NCBI GenBank assembly: GCA_035687255.1 | Contig: DASRYI010000288.1 | Location: 1 to 20,941, forward strand | Length of the DNA stretch: 20,941 nt | DNA from: JAKEHA01 sp035687255 | Lineage (GTDB): Bacteria; Krumholzibacteriota; Krumholzibacteriia; WVZY01; JAKEHA01 | Direction: 5' to 3' | Part shown: one piece after another, positions 1 through 8,468 of the stretch | How positions within the stretch are numbered: position 1 is the first letter of the stretch | Layout of the letters: each line of letters starts with the position of its first letter | Program-made: the position numbers and the translations under genes | The notes under the pieces: generated by a model | What the model was told of the DNA's origin: nothing | The model's input: only the letters and a program-made list of their open reading frames with translations | Databases searched by the model: none

Positions 1-152
1 TATTCGCGAATCAGGGTCTCGATGTGGTCGAGAAGATCGCCGTGACGGCGGTCAAAGGTGGGCAGACCCTGCGCCGTGATGCCCAGCGGGTCGCTCACCG
101 CCAGCCCCACGCGGCGTTCTCCGGGATCGATGGCCAGCACGCGAGCCGTCAT
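1..152 (-). CDS. ruvX: RuvX/YqgF family RNase H-fold nuclease, 5' part only
   Basis: Only the first 50 codons are present; the gene runs off the left edge. The peptide opens MTARVLAIDPGERRVGLAVS, the N-terminal strand of the YqgF/RuvX family. The acidic Asp9 in AIDPG is the expected first catalytic residue, and the next segment (SDPLGITAQGLPTF) also fits. Family members are Holliday-junction-resolvase-like proteins, and the E. coli member acts in 16S rRNA 5' maturation. The ATG at 152-150 overlaps the TGA of the upstream phosphatase gene (151-149) in an ATGA arrangement, so the two are probably translationally coupled. The identity is clear from the fold signature. The function in this organism is inferred. 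Confidence 0.88.
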   Translation of the reverse strand, partial: MTARVLAIDPGERRVGLAVSDPLGITAQGLPTFDRRHGDLLDHIETLIRE

Positions 153-2404
153 GCAGAATCCTGGTCCCGCGTGAGGACCACCAGCGTGAGGTCGTCCTGG
201 TTTTCGCCATCACCGAACGTGCGCACGTCTTCGATGACACGCCGGCACAGGTCGCGCGCGGACCCGCAGCCGTCGGATTCCAGCAACGTGCGCAACCGCG
301 TCGAGCCGTAGCTCTCGCCGGCGCGCGATTCGGAATCGGTGACCCCGTCGGTGAACACCACCAGCGCGCCTCCCTGCGGCATGGGCACTTCGTACTCGCT
401 GTAGCTGAAGTCGGCGAGGCACCCCAGCACGATGCCGCTCTCCTCCAGTTGCTGGGCGCGGCCGCCGGACACCACGAACGGGAATTCGTGACCGGCGTTG
501 GCGTAGCGCAGCGTCCCCCGGTGCGTGTCGACAACGCCGTAGAACGCGGTCGCAAATTCCGACGCGCTGGTGTTCTGGTAGATGAGCCGGTTGAGACGAT
601 CGAGCATGCGCGGCGGATCGATCTGCGCGTCGGCGCCGGTGCGCACCGTCGCCTGCAGTGTTGCCGTCAGCAACGACGCCGGAATTCCCTTTCCCGACAC
701 GTCGGCCACGACCACCACCAGGAAGCGGTCGTCCACCATGATGAAATCATAGTAGTCGCCACCCACCTGGCGGCTGGGCACCGCCACTCCGTACAGACCG
801 AAGCCGGGAATCACGGGTGGCTGGCCGGGCAGCATCTTCATCTGGATCTGACGCGCGATTCGCAGTTCTTCCTCGAACACTTTGCGCTCGATGCTTTCCT
901 TGAGGAGCCGGATGTTCAGCAATGCCGCGCCGATCTGCGTGGAAAGCACGGCGAGGTGGCCCATCTCCTCGGCGCCGTAGCCCAGACCGTACACTTTCTC
1001 GCCCAGCGCGACGTAGGCCACACACGCACCGTCCTGGAGCACGGGAACGAACAGTTCCACCCGCGCGGGAAGCTGGTCGCTTTCGAGACGCGGACGCACC
1101 GGCGGTTCGTCGGCGCGCGCGCGGCGCCGGGGCAGGAATCGCGCCCGGCGCTTTACCGGCCGCGGTTCGCGCAGGAGTTCGATGCGCTGCACCGGCTCAC
1201 CGATTTCCGCCAGCGCCACCGCCAACGGGTCGCCGGCCGACTCCAGCATGGCGAGACGAACGTCCGAGGCGTCGAGGGCATCGCGCAGCCCCTTGACCAC
1301 CGCCTCGTCCAGCGACTCGAACGTGCCCGCCGCCGCCACCGCGTCGCCGATCAGTTTGAAGCGGCGCGCCATGCTGCCGCGGCTGCGCACCAGCGCGCTT
1401 TCGAGCAGGTTCTCCGCGCGTTCCATCACCGGCTGGAACGCCAGCACCACCAGCACCACGAATCCGGCTTCGAACGCGTTCTGTCCCACCGAACTGTACT
1501 GCGCAAAGAACGACGTGACCGGCCGCACCGCCAGCAGATAGACGGCTCCCAGGAGCACGGCGATCGCGGCGTAGAGAACCGCGCGCTGCAACACGTGACG
1601 CACGCCGAGGAACTGCTGGCGGATGACGGCGTACGCAATCGCGCTGCCGCTGGCCACCAGCGAAAGGCTGAGGATGGCCTGGCTGCTCGACTCGGGAATC
1701 CACTTCGCGCCCGTCATCAGCGAGGTCTTGGCGAGTGTGTAACACCCCAGACTCACGGCCACGCCGATGCCGACGGTGCGCATCTGCCGGATGAGGCGCC
1801 GGTTCGGCAGTCCCTGCTGGCTGCGCCACAGCAGATCCAGCGCCAGCACCGAATACACCACGTTCACCAGCGCGAACAGCGCGCGGTGCACACTTTCCAG
1901 CACGCGCACCAGCGCGCCCACCACCGCGTCGAATCCCGAGAGCACCATGTCGCCCTCGCCGCTGCGCCGGCCGGCACCAATCAGGGCGCGCGGCAACCGC
2001 GTCAGCTCTTCGAGCATGCGGTCGCCGAACATGAACGCCATCAGATGCAGGATGTAGGGCGTGAATATCAGCAGCGCGATACCCGGATACCGCTGCAGCA
2101 GGCGGCTCTCACGCGGGAACGTCAGCGCGAACAGGAGCAGCGAGGGGAAGTAGAACTCCCACAGGTACTCGAAATTCACCAGCATACTGGTGAACAGCAC
2201 CGAGCCTTCTTTGAGCGAATTCTGGAGGATCATGCCGGACGCGCTCAGCAACGGTCCCAGTCCGGCGAAGAAGAGCATCAACGCGGCGGCGCGCGTGGGC
2301 GCGCTCGATCTCCCCACCCGCATCAGCGTCAGGCCGAGCAGGAAGATCACGACCCCGCATGCGAGGTAGAGAACGGGAAGAATCAGTGAGTGAGTGCCGC
2401 CCAT
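149..2404 (-). CDS. Membrane-anchored PP2C-type serine phosphatase (RsbU/SpoIIE family) with GAF-like domain
   Basis: The 751-residue protein has three parts. Residues 1 to about 330 hold roughly nine hydrophobic segments (about 7-28, 38-60, 80-96, 107-127, 172-193, 208-226, 243-262, 275-294, 309-325). Residues about 350-505 look like a GAF sensor domain. Residues about 510-747 form a SpoIIE/RsbU phosphatase domain. Metal-binding acidic motifs are present: GGDYYDF (Asp550), ADVSGKG (Asp568), FTDGVTD (Asp686) and NQDDLT (Asp737/738). The helix ELRIARQIQMKMLPG is the usual linker before this domain. The likely role is to dephosphorylate the STAS protein encoded two genes upstream in response to a membrane or cytosolic signal. 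The ATG at 2404 is the only ATG, GTG or TTG start between an in-frame stop (2434-2432) and the membrane region; its ribosome-binding site is weak. The signal and the target are inferred. Confidence 0.9.
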   Translation of the reverse strand: MGGTHSLILPVLYLACGVVIFLLGLTLMRVGRSSAPTRAAALMLFFAGLGPLLSASGMILQNSLKEGSVLFTSMLVNFEYLWEFYFPSLLLFALTFPRESRLLQRYPGIALLIFTPYILHLMAFMFGDRMLEELTRLPRALIGAGRRSGEGDMVLSGFDAVVGALVRVLESVHRALFALVNVVYSVLALDLLWRSQQGLPNRRLIRQMRTVGIGVAVSLGCYTLAKTSLMTGAKWIPESSSQAILSLSLVASGSAIAYAVIRQQFLGVRHVLQRAVLYAAIAVLLGAVYLLAVRPVTSFFAQYSSVGQNAFEAGFVVLVVLAFQPVMERAENLLESALVRSRGSMARRFKLIGDAVAAAGTFESLDEAVVKGLRDALDASDVRLAMLESAGDPLAVALAEIGEPVQRIELLREPRPVKRRARFLPRRRARADEPPVRPRLESDQLPARVELFVPVLQDGACVAYVALGEKVYGLGYGAEEMGHLAVLSTQIGAALLNIRLLKESIERKVFEEELRIARQIQMKMLPGQPPVIPGFGLYGVAVPSRQVGGDYYDFIMVDDRFLVVVVADVSGKGIPASLLTATLQATVRTGADAQIDPPRMLDRLNRLIYQNTSASEFATAFYGVVDTHRGTLRYANAGHEFPFVVSGGRAQQLEESGIVLGCLADFSYSEYEVPMPQGGALVVFTDGVTDSESRAGESYGSTRLRTLLESDGCGSARDLCRRVIEDVRTFGDGENQDDLTLVVLTRDQDSA

Positions 2405-2509
2405 CTGGATGCCCGCAGTGCGCCACTGCGATCATGGCCTCCGATTTCTACGCACCCCGCTGTCGCGCGGTTCCGGTGCGCACGTGGCGCGTTGGAGGAT
2501 GGAGAGAGG

Positions 2510-2950
2510 CTACTCCGGCGAGGGAGAACCGTCACGAAGTTTGGTGAGCTCGCACACGAGCCCGCCGTCATAGCTGAAACTCAACCCATCGGTGAAGGCG
2601 CGCATGATCAAAATGCCGCGCCCGCGCTCGCTGGTGGGATCCGGGTCAGGATCCTCATTCATGGCCTTCTCGAAATCGAATCCGCGCCCCTCATCCTTCA
2701 CGGCCGCTTTCAAGGTGCCATCCTGAAAGCGCAGGGAGATGGTGACGCGTTTGTCGGGAGAAAACTTGTTGCCGTGTTCGATGGCGTTGCTGCAGGCCTC
2801 GATGAGCGCGGTACCCAGATCGTTGACCGCGTCCTGCGAGAACAGAAGCTCGCGAGCCAGGTCCTGCACGGCTGCATCCACAGCCCCCAGGTACTTGAGG
2901 TCGCTGGGAATCGTGAGCGTCATCTGCTCGACTTGGTTCGTTTTCACCAT
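2510..2950 (-). CDS. RsbW/SpoIIAB-like anti-sigma serine kinase
   Basis: A 146-residue GHKL (HATPase_c_2) kinase. The N box is EACSNAIEHGN (Glu51, Asn55), the G1 box is KDEGRGFD (Asp86) and the ATP-lid glycines are in ERGRGILIM, so the ATP site looks intact. Proteins of this family bind a sigma factor or other partner and inactivate a STAS antagonist by phosphorylating a serine. The STAS gene lies 27 bases upstream and the phosphatase 105 bases downstream, which makes a complete partner-switching trio. I chose the ATG at 2950 because AAGGTG (2966-2961) sits about ten bases before it. A GTG at 2962 would add four residues but would lie inside that ribosome-binding site. No sigma factor gene is present, so the bound partner is unknown. 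Confidence 0.88.
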   Translation of the reverse strand: MVKTNQVEQMTLTIPSDLKYLGAVDAAVQDLARELLFSQDAVNDLGTALIEACSNAIEHGNKFSPDKRVTISLRFQDGTLKAAVKDEGRGFDFEKAMNEDPDPDPTSERGRGILIMRAFTDGLSFSYDGGLVCELTKLRDGSPSPE

Positions 2951-2977
2951 TCCGTCAAACACCTTGTGAGAAATGCC

Positions 2978-3328
2978 CTACTGCCGGGTATGTGTGAAGC
3001 TCCTGACCGCGTCCTCTTCGTTCTCGAACGACTTGAAGAGGAGATTCAACTTGGTCACGTACAGAATGCTCTCGATTCGATCCGAGGCGCCGATCACCAC
3101 AAGGTCGCCGCCCGCGCTACGCACGGTCGAGTAATTGTGGATGAGTATCCCCAGCCCGGTCGAGTTGATCCACGACACCTTCTCCAGATTGACGACGATT
3201 TGCTTCTTGCCCTCTGCGATCAGTCCATCGAAGAGCTTGCGAAACGTGTCCGCATCGGGACCGCCCGTCAGCTTGCCGTTGAGGTCGAGGACGACGGTCC
3301 CCTGGACTTCGCGCTGCGTGATCTTCAC
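2978..3328 (-). CDS. STAS-domain anti-sigma factor antagonist (RsbV/SpoIIAA type)
   Basis: The 116 residues form a single STAS domain. The phospho-site motif is INSTGLG with Ser56, the same position as the serine phosphorylated in B. subtilis RsbV. In this family the unphosphorylated form binds the RsbW-type kinase and frees its captive partner; the PP2C phosphatase regenerates that form. The start is GTG (3328-3326) and overlaps the TGA of the upstream pseudouridine synthase gene by four bases, so translation is likely coupled. The neighbouring kinase and phosphatase support the role. Start choice and family are secure. The controlled process is not visible here. Confidence 0.9.
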   Translation of the reverse strand: MKITQREVQGTVVLDLNGKLTGGPDADTFRKLFDGLIAEGKKQIVVNLEKVSWINSTGLGILIHNYSTVRSAGGDLVVIGASDRIESILYVTKLNLLFKSFENEEDAVRSFTHTRQ

Positions 3329-4326
3329 GCCGTTGTCTCCTGCGCGCGCTCCTCACGATAGAGAAATTCGACTGCGGCGCGCATGTCTCCCGGCAGCGCA
3401 GTGACGAACGTCATACGCGTCTCGTGTTCGGGATGAGTGAAAGACAATCGCGAGGCGTGCAGCGCGTGCCGGGGCATAAGTTTCAACAATCGGTCGAACG
3501 TGCCTTTGGTTCGCGCCTGACTCCCCCCTCCCCGGGTTTTCCGCCCGCCGTAGAGCGGGTCACCGAGAAGCGGATTGCCGATATGCGCCATGTGAACGCG
3601 TATCTGATGCGTACGCCCCGTGTGGGTTGAAACGCGAATATAGTCGAAATGCTGGAAGGTGTCTACCACCAAGACATCGGTGACGGCCGCCCGTCCGCCC
3701 GACGCGGCCACCGACATGCGCTGGCGGTGCACCGGGTGGCGCGCAATGGGCTCGTCGATGGTGACCGAGCGGGAGGGCAGGTGACCGACCACGATGGCGT
3801 GGTACGTCTTCTCGGTGAGCTTCTCCTTGAACTGCAGCGCGAGTGAACGGTACGCGCGGTCGGTTCGCGCAAGCACCATGACTCCCGAGGTGTCCTTGTC
3901 GAGGCGGTGCACCACGCCCGGCCGGTCGCCCGACCCCAGCGTGGAGAGCGGCGTGCCGCGACCGAGAAGCGCGTTGACCAGCGTGCCGTCCCAGTTGCCG
4001 TGCGCGGGATGCACCACCATGCCCGCGGGCTTGTCCACCACCACCACCGATTCGTCCTCGTAGATCACCGCAACCGGGATGGCCTGCGCCACGGGCACGC
4101 GCGGCGCGGGCGCGGCCATTGCATCCGTCATCACGTCCACGGTATCGCCCGCACTGAGCGCGTAACTGTCGGGACGCGCGCGGCCGTTCACACGGATGGC
4201 GCCGGCCGCGTTCAGTGCCTGTACCTGGGTGCGCGAAACACCGTCGAGACGGGACGCCACGAAGCGGTCGAGCCGCCGTCCTGCGTCACTCGTATCGACG
4301 CGGATGGAAAGGCCCGGGCCGGTCAT
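3325..4326 (-). CDS. rluD: RluA/RluD-family 23S rRNA pseudouridine synthase
   Basis: The 333-residue protein has an N-terminal S4-like RNA-binding domain (about residues 5-65), with RLDRFVASRL and a short IRVNGR strand. The RluA-type catalytic domain follows. Catalytic Asp143 lies in GVVHRLDKDTSG, and later motifs GRTHQIRVHMAHIGNPLLGD and RHALHASRLSFTHP are typical. Length and layout match RluD, which modifies helix 69 of 23S rRNA in E. coli. The exact rRNA target cannot be read from sequence because RluA, RluC and RluD share these motifs. The gene follows lspA by six bases and overlaps the STAS gene, linking a translation and envelope unit to the partner-switching genes. The ATG at 4326 is used. 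Confidence 0.88.
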   Translation of the reverse strand: MTGPGLSIRVDTSDAGRRLDRFVASRLDGVSRTQVQALNAAGAIRVNGRARPDSYALSAGDTVDVMTDAMAAPAPRVPVAQAIPVAVIYEDESVVVVDKPAGMVVHPAHGNWDGTLVNALLGRGTPLSTLGSGDRPGVVHRLDKDTSGVMVLARTDRAYRSLALQFKEKLTEKTYHAIVVGHLPSRSVTIDEPIARHPVHRQRMSVAASGGRAAVTDVLVVDTFQHFDYIRVSTHTGRTHQIRVHMAHIGNPLLGDPLYGGRKTRGGGSQARTKGTFDRLLKLMPRHALHASRLSFTHPEHETRMTFVTALPGDMRAAVEFLYREERAQETTA

Positions 4327-4332
4327 GATGCA

Positions 4333-4839
4333 TCAACGGGGCTGGGAGTCGTCGGCCGGCGAAGGGGTGGGTTCATCCGACGGGGCCGCCGCGGGCACCA
4401 GCGAACGCCGCGTGCGCAGCGCATACAGTATGAGCAGCGCGGCGCCGATGCTCACTCCCGCGTCGGCCACATTGAACACGGGCCAGTAGTGACCGGCCAC
4501 GCCGATCTGGAGAAAATCGATCACCTGGCCCGACGCCACGCGGTCGATGAGATTGCCAACCGCGCCACCCAGAATCAGGCCGAGCCAGATGCGTCGCTGG
4601 CGGTATTCGCGCGGAAGCCGGCGGCCCAGATAGACGATCAGGCCCACCGCGAGCACACTCGCGGCCACAAAGAAGATGCGCGCACCCTGGAACATTCCGA
4701 ACGCGGCGCCGGCGTTCTTCACCAGCGTGATGTTGAAATAGCCGGGGATGACTTCGTAGTTCTGTCCGTTACGCCAGACGAAGTGTTTGGTCAACTGGTC
4801 GAGGACAACGACGATGGCGGCGGGGAGAAACAGCCCCAC
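4333..4839 (-). CDS. lspA: Lipoprotein signal peptidase (signal peptidase II)
   Basis: A 168-residue inner-membrane aspartyl protease with four hydrophobic segments. The family motifs are all present: DQLTKHF, NAGAAFG, GGAVGNLIDR and FNVADAGV. The catalytic pair Asp99 and Asp126 is 27 residues apart, as in the B. subtilis (102/129) and E. coli (114/141) enzymes. It cleaves signal peptides from diacylglyceryl-modified prolipoproteins. The start is GTG at 4839-4837, one base after the stop of the DksA-like gene. The C-terminus carries a Pro/Ser/Asp-rich tail (about residues 149-168) beyond the usual end. The neighbours dksA-like and rluD are common companions of lspA in bacteria. Confidence 0.95.
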   Translation of the reverse strand: MGLFLPAAIVVVLDQLTKHFVWRNGQNYEVIPGYFNITLVKNAGAAFGMFQGARIFFVAASVLAVGLIVYLGRRLPREYRQRRIWLGLILGGAVGNLIDRVASGQVIDFLQIGVAGHYWPVFNVADAGVSIGAALLILYALRTRRSLVPAAAPSDEPTPSPADDSQPR

Positions 4840-4840
4840 G

Positions 4841-5215
4841 CTAACTCCTCTGCATCCGTTCCATGCGCGACTGACACTTCACACACATGCGCGCGGCCAG
4901 AAACGCCTCCAGACGCCGCGGCGGAATCTTCTCGCCGCACTCCTCGCAGGTTCCGTAGGTGCCCTTCTCGATGCGGCGCAGGGCTTCCTCCAGCGCGATC
5001 AGATAGTCGGTGCCCTGGCTGGCGTGCATGAACGCCTGCTCCTGCTCCATCGCGTCGCTTCCGATGTCCGCCATATGGTTCGAGTAGCTCTGATTTCCCG
5101 TCTCGCGCGAATTCAGGCCCTGGATTTCCTCTTCGATCATTCCCAGGCGCTGCAATACGCGCTGGCGTTCTTCCTCGATCAGCTTCTTGAACCGCTGCAA
5201 ATCCCGCTTGGTCAT
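4841..5215 (-). CDS. DksA/TraR-family C4 zinc-finger protein
   Basis: The 124 residues begin with a helical coiled-coil-like region (about 1-85), followed by a C4 zinc finger: CEEC (Cys90, Cys93) and CVKC (Cys111, Cys114). The central NHMADIGSDAMEQEQ stretch resembles the NHPADxGTE segment of the short YteA/YocK-like members more than the DxxDxA tip of E. coli DksA. The family acts at the RNA polymerase secondary channel in (p)ppGpp-dependent control, but not every short member does, so a true DksA role is uncertain. The ATG at 5215 follows an AGAGG about ten bases upstream. It leads the lspA-rluD-rsbV-rsbW-phosphatase run, so a transcript may start in the 88-base gap behind ileS. Confidence 0.87.
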   Translation of the reverse strand: MTKRDLQRFKKLIEEERQRVLQRLGMIEEEIQGLNSRETGNQSYSNHMADIGSDAMEQEQAFMHASQGTDYLIALEEALRRIEKGTYGTCEECGEKIPPRRLEAFLAARMCVKCQSRMERMQRS

Positions 5216-5303
5216 GTGCTCGTAACCTCTTGTGTCGTATTAGTTTACAGCGACTAACCGCGCCGCCAGAGCGAAGGAAAGATAGTGTGGCCCCCCACCC
5301 CTG
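5216..5303 (-). other. ileS / dksA-like intergenic gap
   Basis: This 88-base gap lies between the ileS stop and the dksA-like start. On the minus strand it has a G-run, an A/T-richer segment (GTAAACTAATACGAC) near the 3' end, and an AGAGG before the start codon. TAATAC could act as a -10 element, but I see no matching -35 hexamer. It holds no clear terminator and no gene. Confidence 0.4.
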
Positions 5304-8300
5304 TCAACGAGATTTCTGGATCCACAACGACACCGGCTCGCCCTCGAGTTCGAAGGCCACCGTGTCGTTCCAGCCCGCCTCCCCGCGCGCGACGTCGTCG
5401 GCCAGCGTTTCCGTCGCCACCATGTCACCCTGCGCGTCGAACACCCGGCGCACAATCTCGCCTCCGGCGTAGCGAACCCGGATGCGGTCGGTCACATTCA
5501 GGCCCGCGCTCTTGCGCAGGTTCTGCAACCGGTTGATTACTTCGCGCGCCGATCCCTCCACGCGCAGGTCCTCACTGATGGCGAGATTCAGCACCACCGT
5601 CAGTCCGCGTTCCTCGGCGGCGCCGAACCCGTCCCGCGGAGCCACGCGAACACTGAGGTCTTCGCGTCCCAGCTCCACGGTTTCGCCCCCCACATCCACG
5701 CTCGCGGTTCCCACGGCCATGAACGACGCCAGTGCATCCGTCCCCAGCGCCTTGATCGCCACGGCCACCTGCGGAACCCGCTTGCCGAACTTCTTGCCCA
5801 GCACCGGAAAATTCGGTGTGGCCGTCATGGTCACGTACTGCGCCGCGTCGTCGATGGCGCGCAGGCTGCGCACGTTCAACTCGTCCATCACCAGCGCCGC
5901 GATCTCGTCGTTGCCCAGGAACGCATCCAGGGCCGCGCGCTGTGTGGAGTGCACGAGCGCCTCCGCCAGCGGCTGGCGCACGCGCACGCCGGAATCGTTG
6001 CGCACCGTCCGGCCCAGCGCCACGATGTTGAGGGCCACGTCCATGCGCGCTTCCAGGTCCGCGTCGATGGCGCGCGTATCCGGCTCGGGGTACAACTCGA
6101 GGTGCACGCTGGCGCCGTCCGCGGTGTCGGCGGTGCGTCCCCGCAGCGCGAGATGAATCTCGTCGGAGAGGAAGGGCGCAACCGGCGCGATCAGACGCGC
6201 CACGCCGTCCAGCACGGTGTGCAATGTGTGGTAGGCCGCCACCTTGTCCGGGCCCATTTCGCCCTTCCAGAAACGGCGCCGCGAACGGCGCACGTACCAG
6301 TTGGAGAGCTCGTCGAGCACGAAGCGTTCGATGGCGCGCGCGGTGCGCGTGACATCGTAACCGTCCATCCATTCGCGCGCGCGCGTGACGGTGGTGTGAT
6401 AGCGCGAGAGGATCCAGCGGTCCAGCAGATTGGGTGTTCCCGTTTCGGCGCCGTGCACATACCCGTCCACGGTTGCGTACATCGAGTAGAAGGCGTACAC
6501 GTTGCGCAGGTTCTCCAGCATCTTGCGCGCCGTGTCCTTGACGCCGTCGCGGTCGAAGCGTGTGGGACTCCACGGCGGGCTGGTGGTCGCCAGGTACCAG
6601 CGCAGCGCGTCGGCGCCGTCATCGTTGAGCACATCCCACGGCTCCACCGTGTTGCCCTTGCTCTTGGACATCTTCTGGCCGTGCTTGTCGAGGATGAGTT
6701 CGGTGGTGAGCACGTTGCGAAACGGACTCACGCCCTTGATGAACACGGAAATCGCGAGCAGCGAATAGAACCAGCCGCGTGACTGATCGATTCCCTCGCA
6801 GATGTAGTCGGCGGGAAACTGGCCGGCAAAGCTCCCGCTCTGATCCCAGGGGTGGTGGTACTGCGCGAAGGGCATCGCGCCGGAATCGAACCACACGTCG
6901 ATGACGTCCTTGACGCGCTGCATCACGGAACCGCAGCGGCAGCGCAGCTCGATGCCGTCGACCATGGGCCGGTGCAGATCGAGCGTGGATTCGTCGGCCG
7001 GGAAGTTGACCGCGCGCTCCTTCAGTTCGGCGATGCTCCCCACCGCGTCGGTTTCACCGCACGTCGCACAGTTCCACAGATTGAGCGGTGTCCCCCAGTA
7101 GCGTTCGCGCGAGAGTGACCAGTCGACGTTGTTCTCGAGCCAGTTTCCGAAACGGAATTCGCCCATTTCGCGCGGGATCCAGTTGACGCCGGCGTTGGCC
7201 GCGATCATCCGGTCCTTGTACGACGTGGTGCGGATGTACCACGACTGGCGCGCGTAGTACATCAGCGGCGTGGAACAGCGCCAGCAGAACGGATACGAGT
7301 GCTTGATGGTGGCGCTGCGGTACAGCTGTCCGTGATCCTTGAGCCACTTGATGATGGACGGATCCGCGTCCTTGATGAACTTTCCCGCCCAGGGACGGAT
7401 CTGGTCCTCGAAGGTGCCGTCGGTGCGCACTCCCTGGATGAGCGGCACGCCGAACTCGCGGTGCATGCGGTAGTCGTCGGCCCCGAACGCGGGGGCGACG
7501 TGCACGATGCCGGTGCCGTCCTCGAGACTCACGAAGTCACCCGGCACCACGCGGAACGCGCCTTCCGCCGCCTTCTCGTCGTAGAAATCGAACAGCGGCT
7601 CGTAGTGCGCCCCCACCAGCTCCTGGCCTGCGAACGTGCCCAGCACGTCGTACTCGCCCTCGAGCGCGCCCAGCAGCGCCTGCGCCAGAATCAGCACCAC
7701 GCCGCCGTGCGCGACGCGCGCGTAGGTTTCCTTCGGGTTCACCGCCAGCGCGGCGTTGCAGGTGAGCGTCCACGGCGTCGTCGTCCACGCCAGAAAGTAT
7801 TCGTCGGCGTCGCGCCGCCTGAACTTCACGAACACGCTGGGGTCCGACACATCCCGGTAGCCCAGGCTCACTTCATGGCTGGAAAGCGAGGTCTGACAGC
7901 GCGGGCAGAAGGGCACGCTCTTGTGCCCCTTGTAGATCAGCCCCTGGTCCCAGAACTCCTTGAGGATCCACCACACCGACTCGATGTACGAGTTGTGGTA
8001 GGTGACGTAGGGATGGTCGAGGTCGAGCCAGTATCCGATGCGGCGCGTGAAGGCCACCCAGTCCTTCTCGTATTTGAACACGCTCTCGCGGCACTTCTTG
8101 TTGAACTCCGCGATTCCGTACTCCTCGATCTGCTCCTTGTGCGTGATCCCCAGCTGTTTTTCGACTTCGATCTCCACCGGAAGTCCGTGCGTGTCCCAGC
8201 CGGCCTTGCGCACCACACGCTGGCCGCGCATGGTGTGATACCGGCACGCCATGTCCTTGCACAGGCGCGCGATCACGTGGTGGACGCCGGGGCGGCCGTT

Positions 8301-8468
8301 GGCGGTGGGCGGTCCCTCGTAGAATACGAACGCGTTGTCCGCCGGGCGTTCTTCGACGCTGCGCTCGAAAACACGCGCGCGCTCCCACGATTCCACCATG
8401 GCTTCTTCGGCGCGGGAAACGTTGTCGGCGGAAGCAAGCCTGGGAAGTGTGACGGGTCCGGTTTTCAT
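5304..8468 (-). CDS. ileS: Isoleucyl-tRNA synthetase, type 2 (IleS2) with GXHH signature
   Basis: A 1054-residue class I synthetase. The catalytic signature that is normally HXGH reads GVHH here (residues 61-64, after EGPPTANGRP). KMSKS is intact at 599-603. The CP1 editing domain is present (TTTPWTLTCNAA and GTGIVHVAPAFGADD), as is the WFDSGAMPFAQYHHPW catalytic-core block. The length and the absence of a C-terminal zinc-finger cysteine cluster point to the type 2 (eukaryote-like, MupA-like) group rather than the common roughly 930-residue type 1. The ATG at 8468 overlaps the TGA of the PNP gene by four bases. The reading frame stays open to 8861, but that extra stretch is out-of-frame PNP coding sequence and has no synthetase homology. 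It is the only ileS in the window. Confidence 0.95.
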   Translation of the reverse strand: MKTGPVTLPRLASADNVSRAEEAMVESWERARVFERSVEERPADNAFVFYEGPPTANGRPGVHHVIARLCKDMACRYHTMRGQRVVRKAGWDTHGLPVEIEVEKQLGITHKEQIEEYGIAEFNKKCRESVFKYEKDWVAFTRRIGYWLDLDHPYVTYHNSYIESVWWILKEFWDQGLIYKGHKSVPFCPRCQTSLSSHEVSLGYRDVSDPSVFVKFRRRDADEYFLAWTTTPWTLTCNAALAVNPKETYARVAHGGVVLILAQALLGALEGEYDVLGTFAGQELVGAHYEPLFDFYDEKAAEGAFRVVPGDFVSLEDGTGIVHVAPAFGADDYRMHREFGVPLIQGVRTDGTFEDQIRPWAGKFIKDADPSIIKWLKDHGQLYRSATIKHSYPFCWRCSTPLMYYARQSWYIRTTSYKDRMIAANAGVNWIPREMGEFRFGNWLENNVDWSLSRERYWGTPLNLWNCATCGETDAVGSIAELKERAVNFPADESTLDLHRPMVDGIELRCRCGSVMQRVKDVIDVWFDSGAMPFAQYHHPWDQSGSFAGQFPADYICEGIDQSRGWFYSLLAISVFIKGVSPFRNVLTTELILDKHGQKMSKSKGNTVEPWDVLNDDGADALRWYLATTSPPWSPTRFDRDGVKDTARKMLENLRNVYAFYSMYATVDGYVHGAETGTPNLLDRWILSRYHTTVTRAREWMDGYDVTRTARAIERFVLDELSNWYVRRSRRRFWKGEMGPDKVAAYHTLHTVLDGVARLIAPVAPFLSDEIHLALRGRTADTADGASVHLELYPEPDTRAIDADLEARMDVALNIVALGRTVRNDSGVRVRQPLAEALVHSTQRAALDAFLGNDEIAALVMDELNVRSLRAIDDAAQYVTMTATPNFPVLGKKFGKRVPQVAVAIKALGTDALASFMAVGTASVDVGGETVELGREDLSVRVAPRDGFGAAEERGLTVVLNLAISEDLRVEGSAREVINRLQNLRKSAGLNVTDRIRVRYAGGEIVRRVFDAQGDMVATETLADDVARGEAGWNDTVAFELEGEPVSLWIQKSR

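Noticed and set aside
449..2389. A 646-codon plus-strand frame opposite the phosphatase gene
   Set aside because: It is His/Gln/Arg-rich low-complexity antisense translation with no recognisable domain. The minus-strand protein has membrane segments and an intact SpoIIE domain.
5234..5242. A T7-promoter-like TAATACGAC on the minus strand before the dksA-like gene
   Set aside because: Only the first nine bases match and the rest diverges. There is no phage context.
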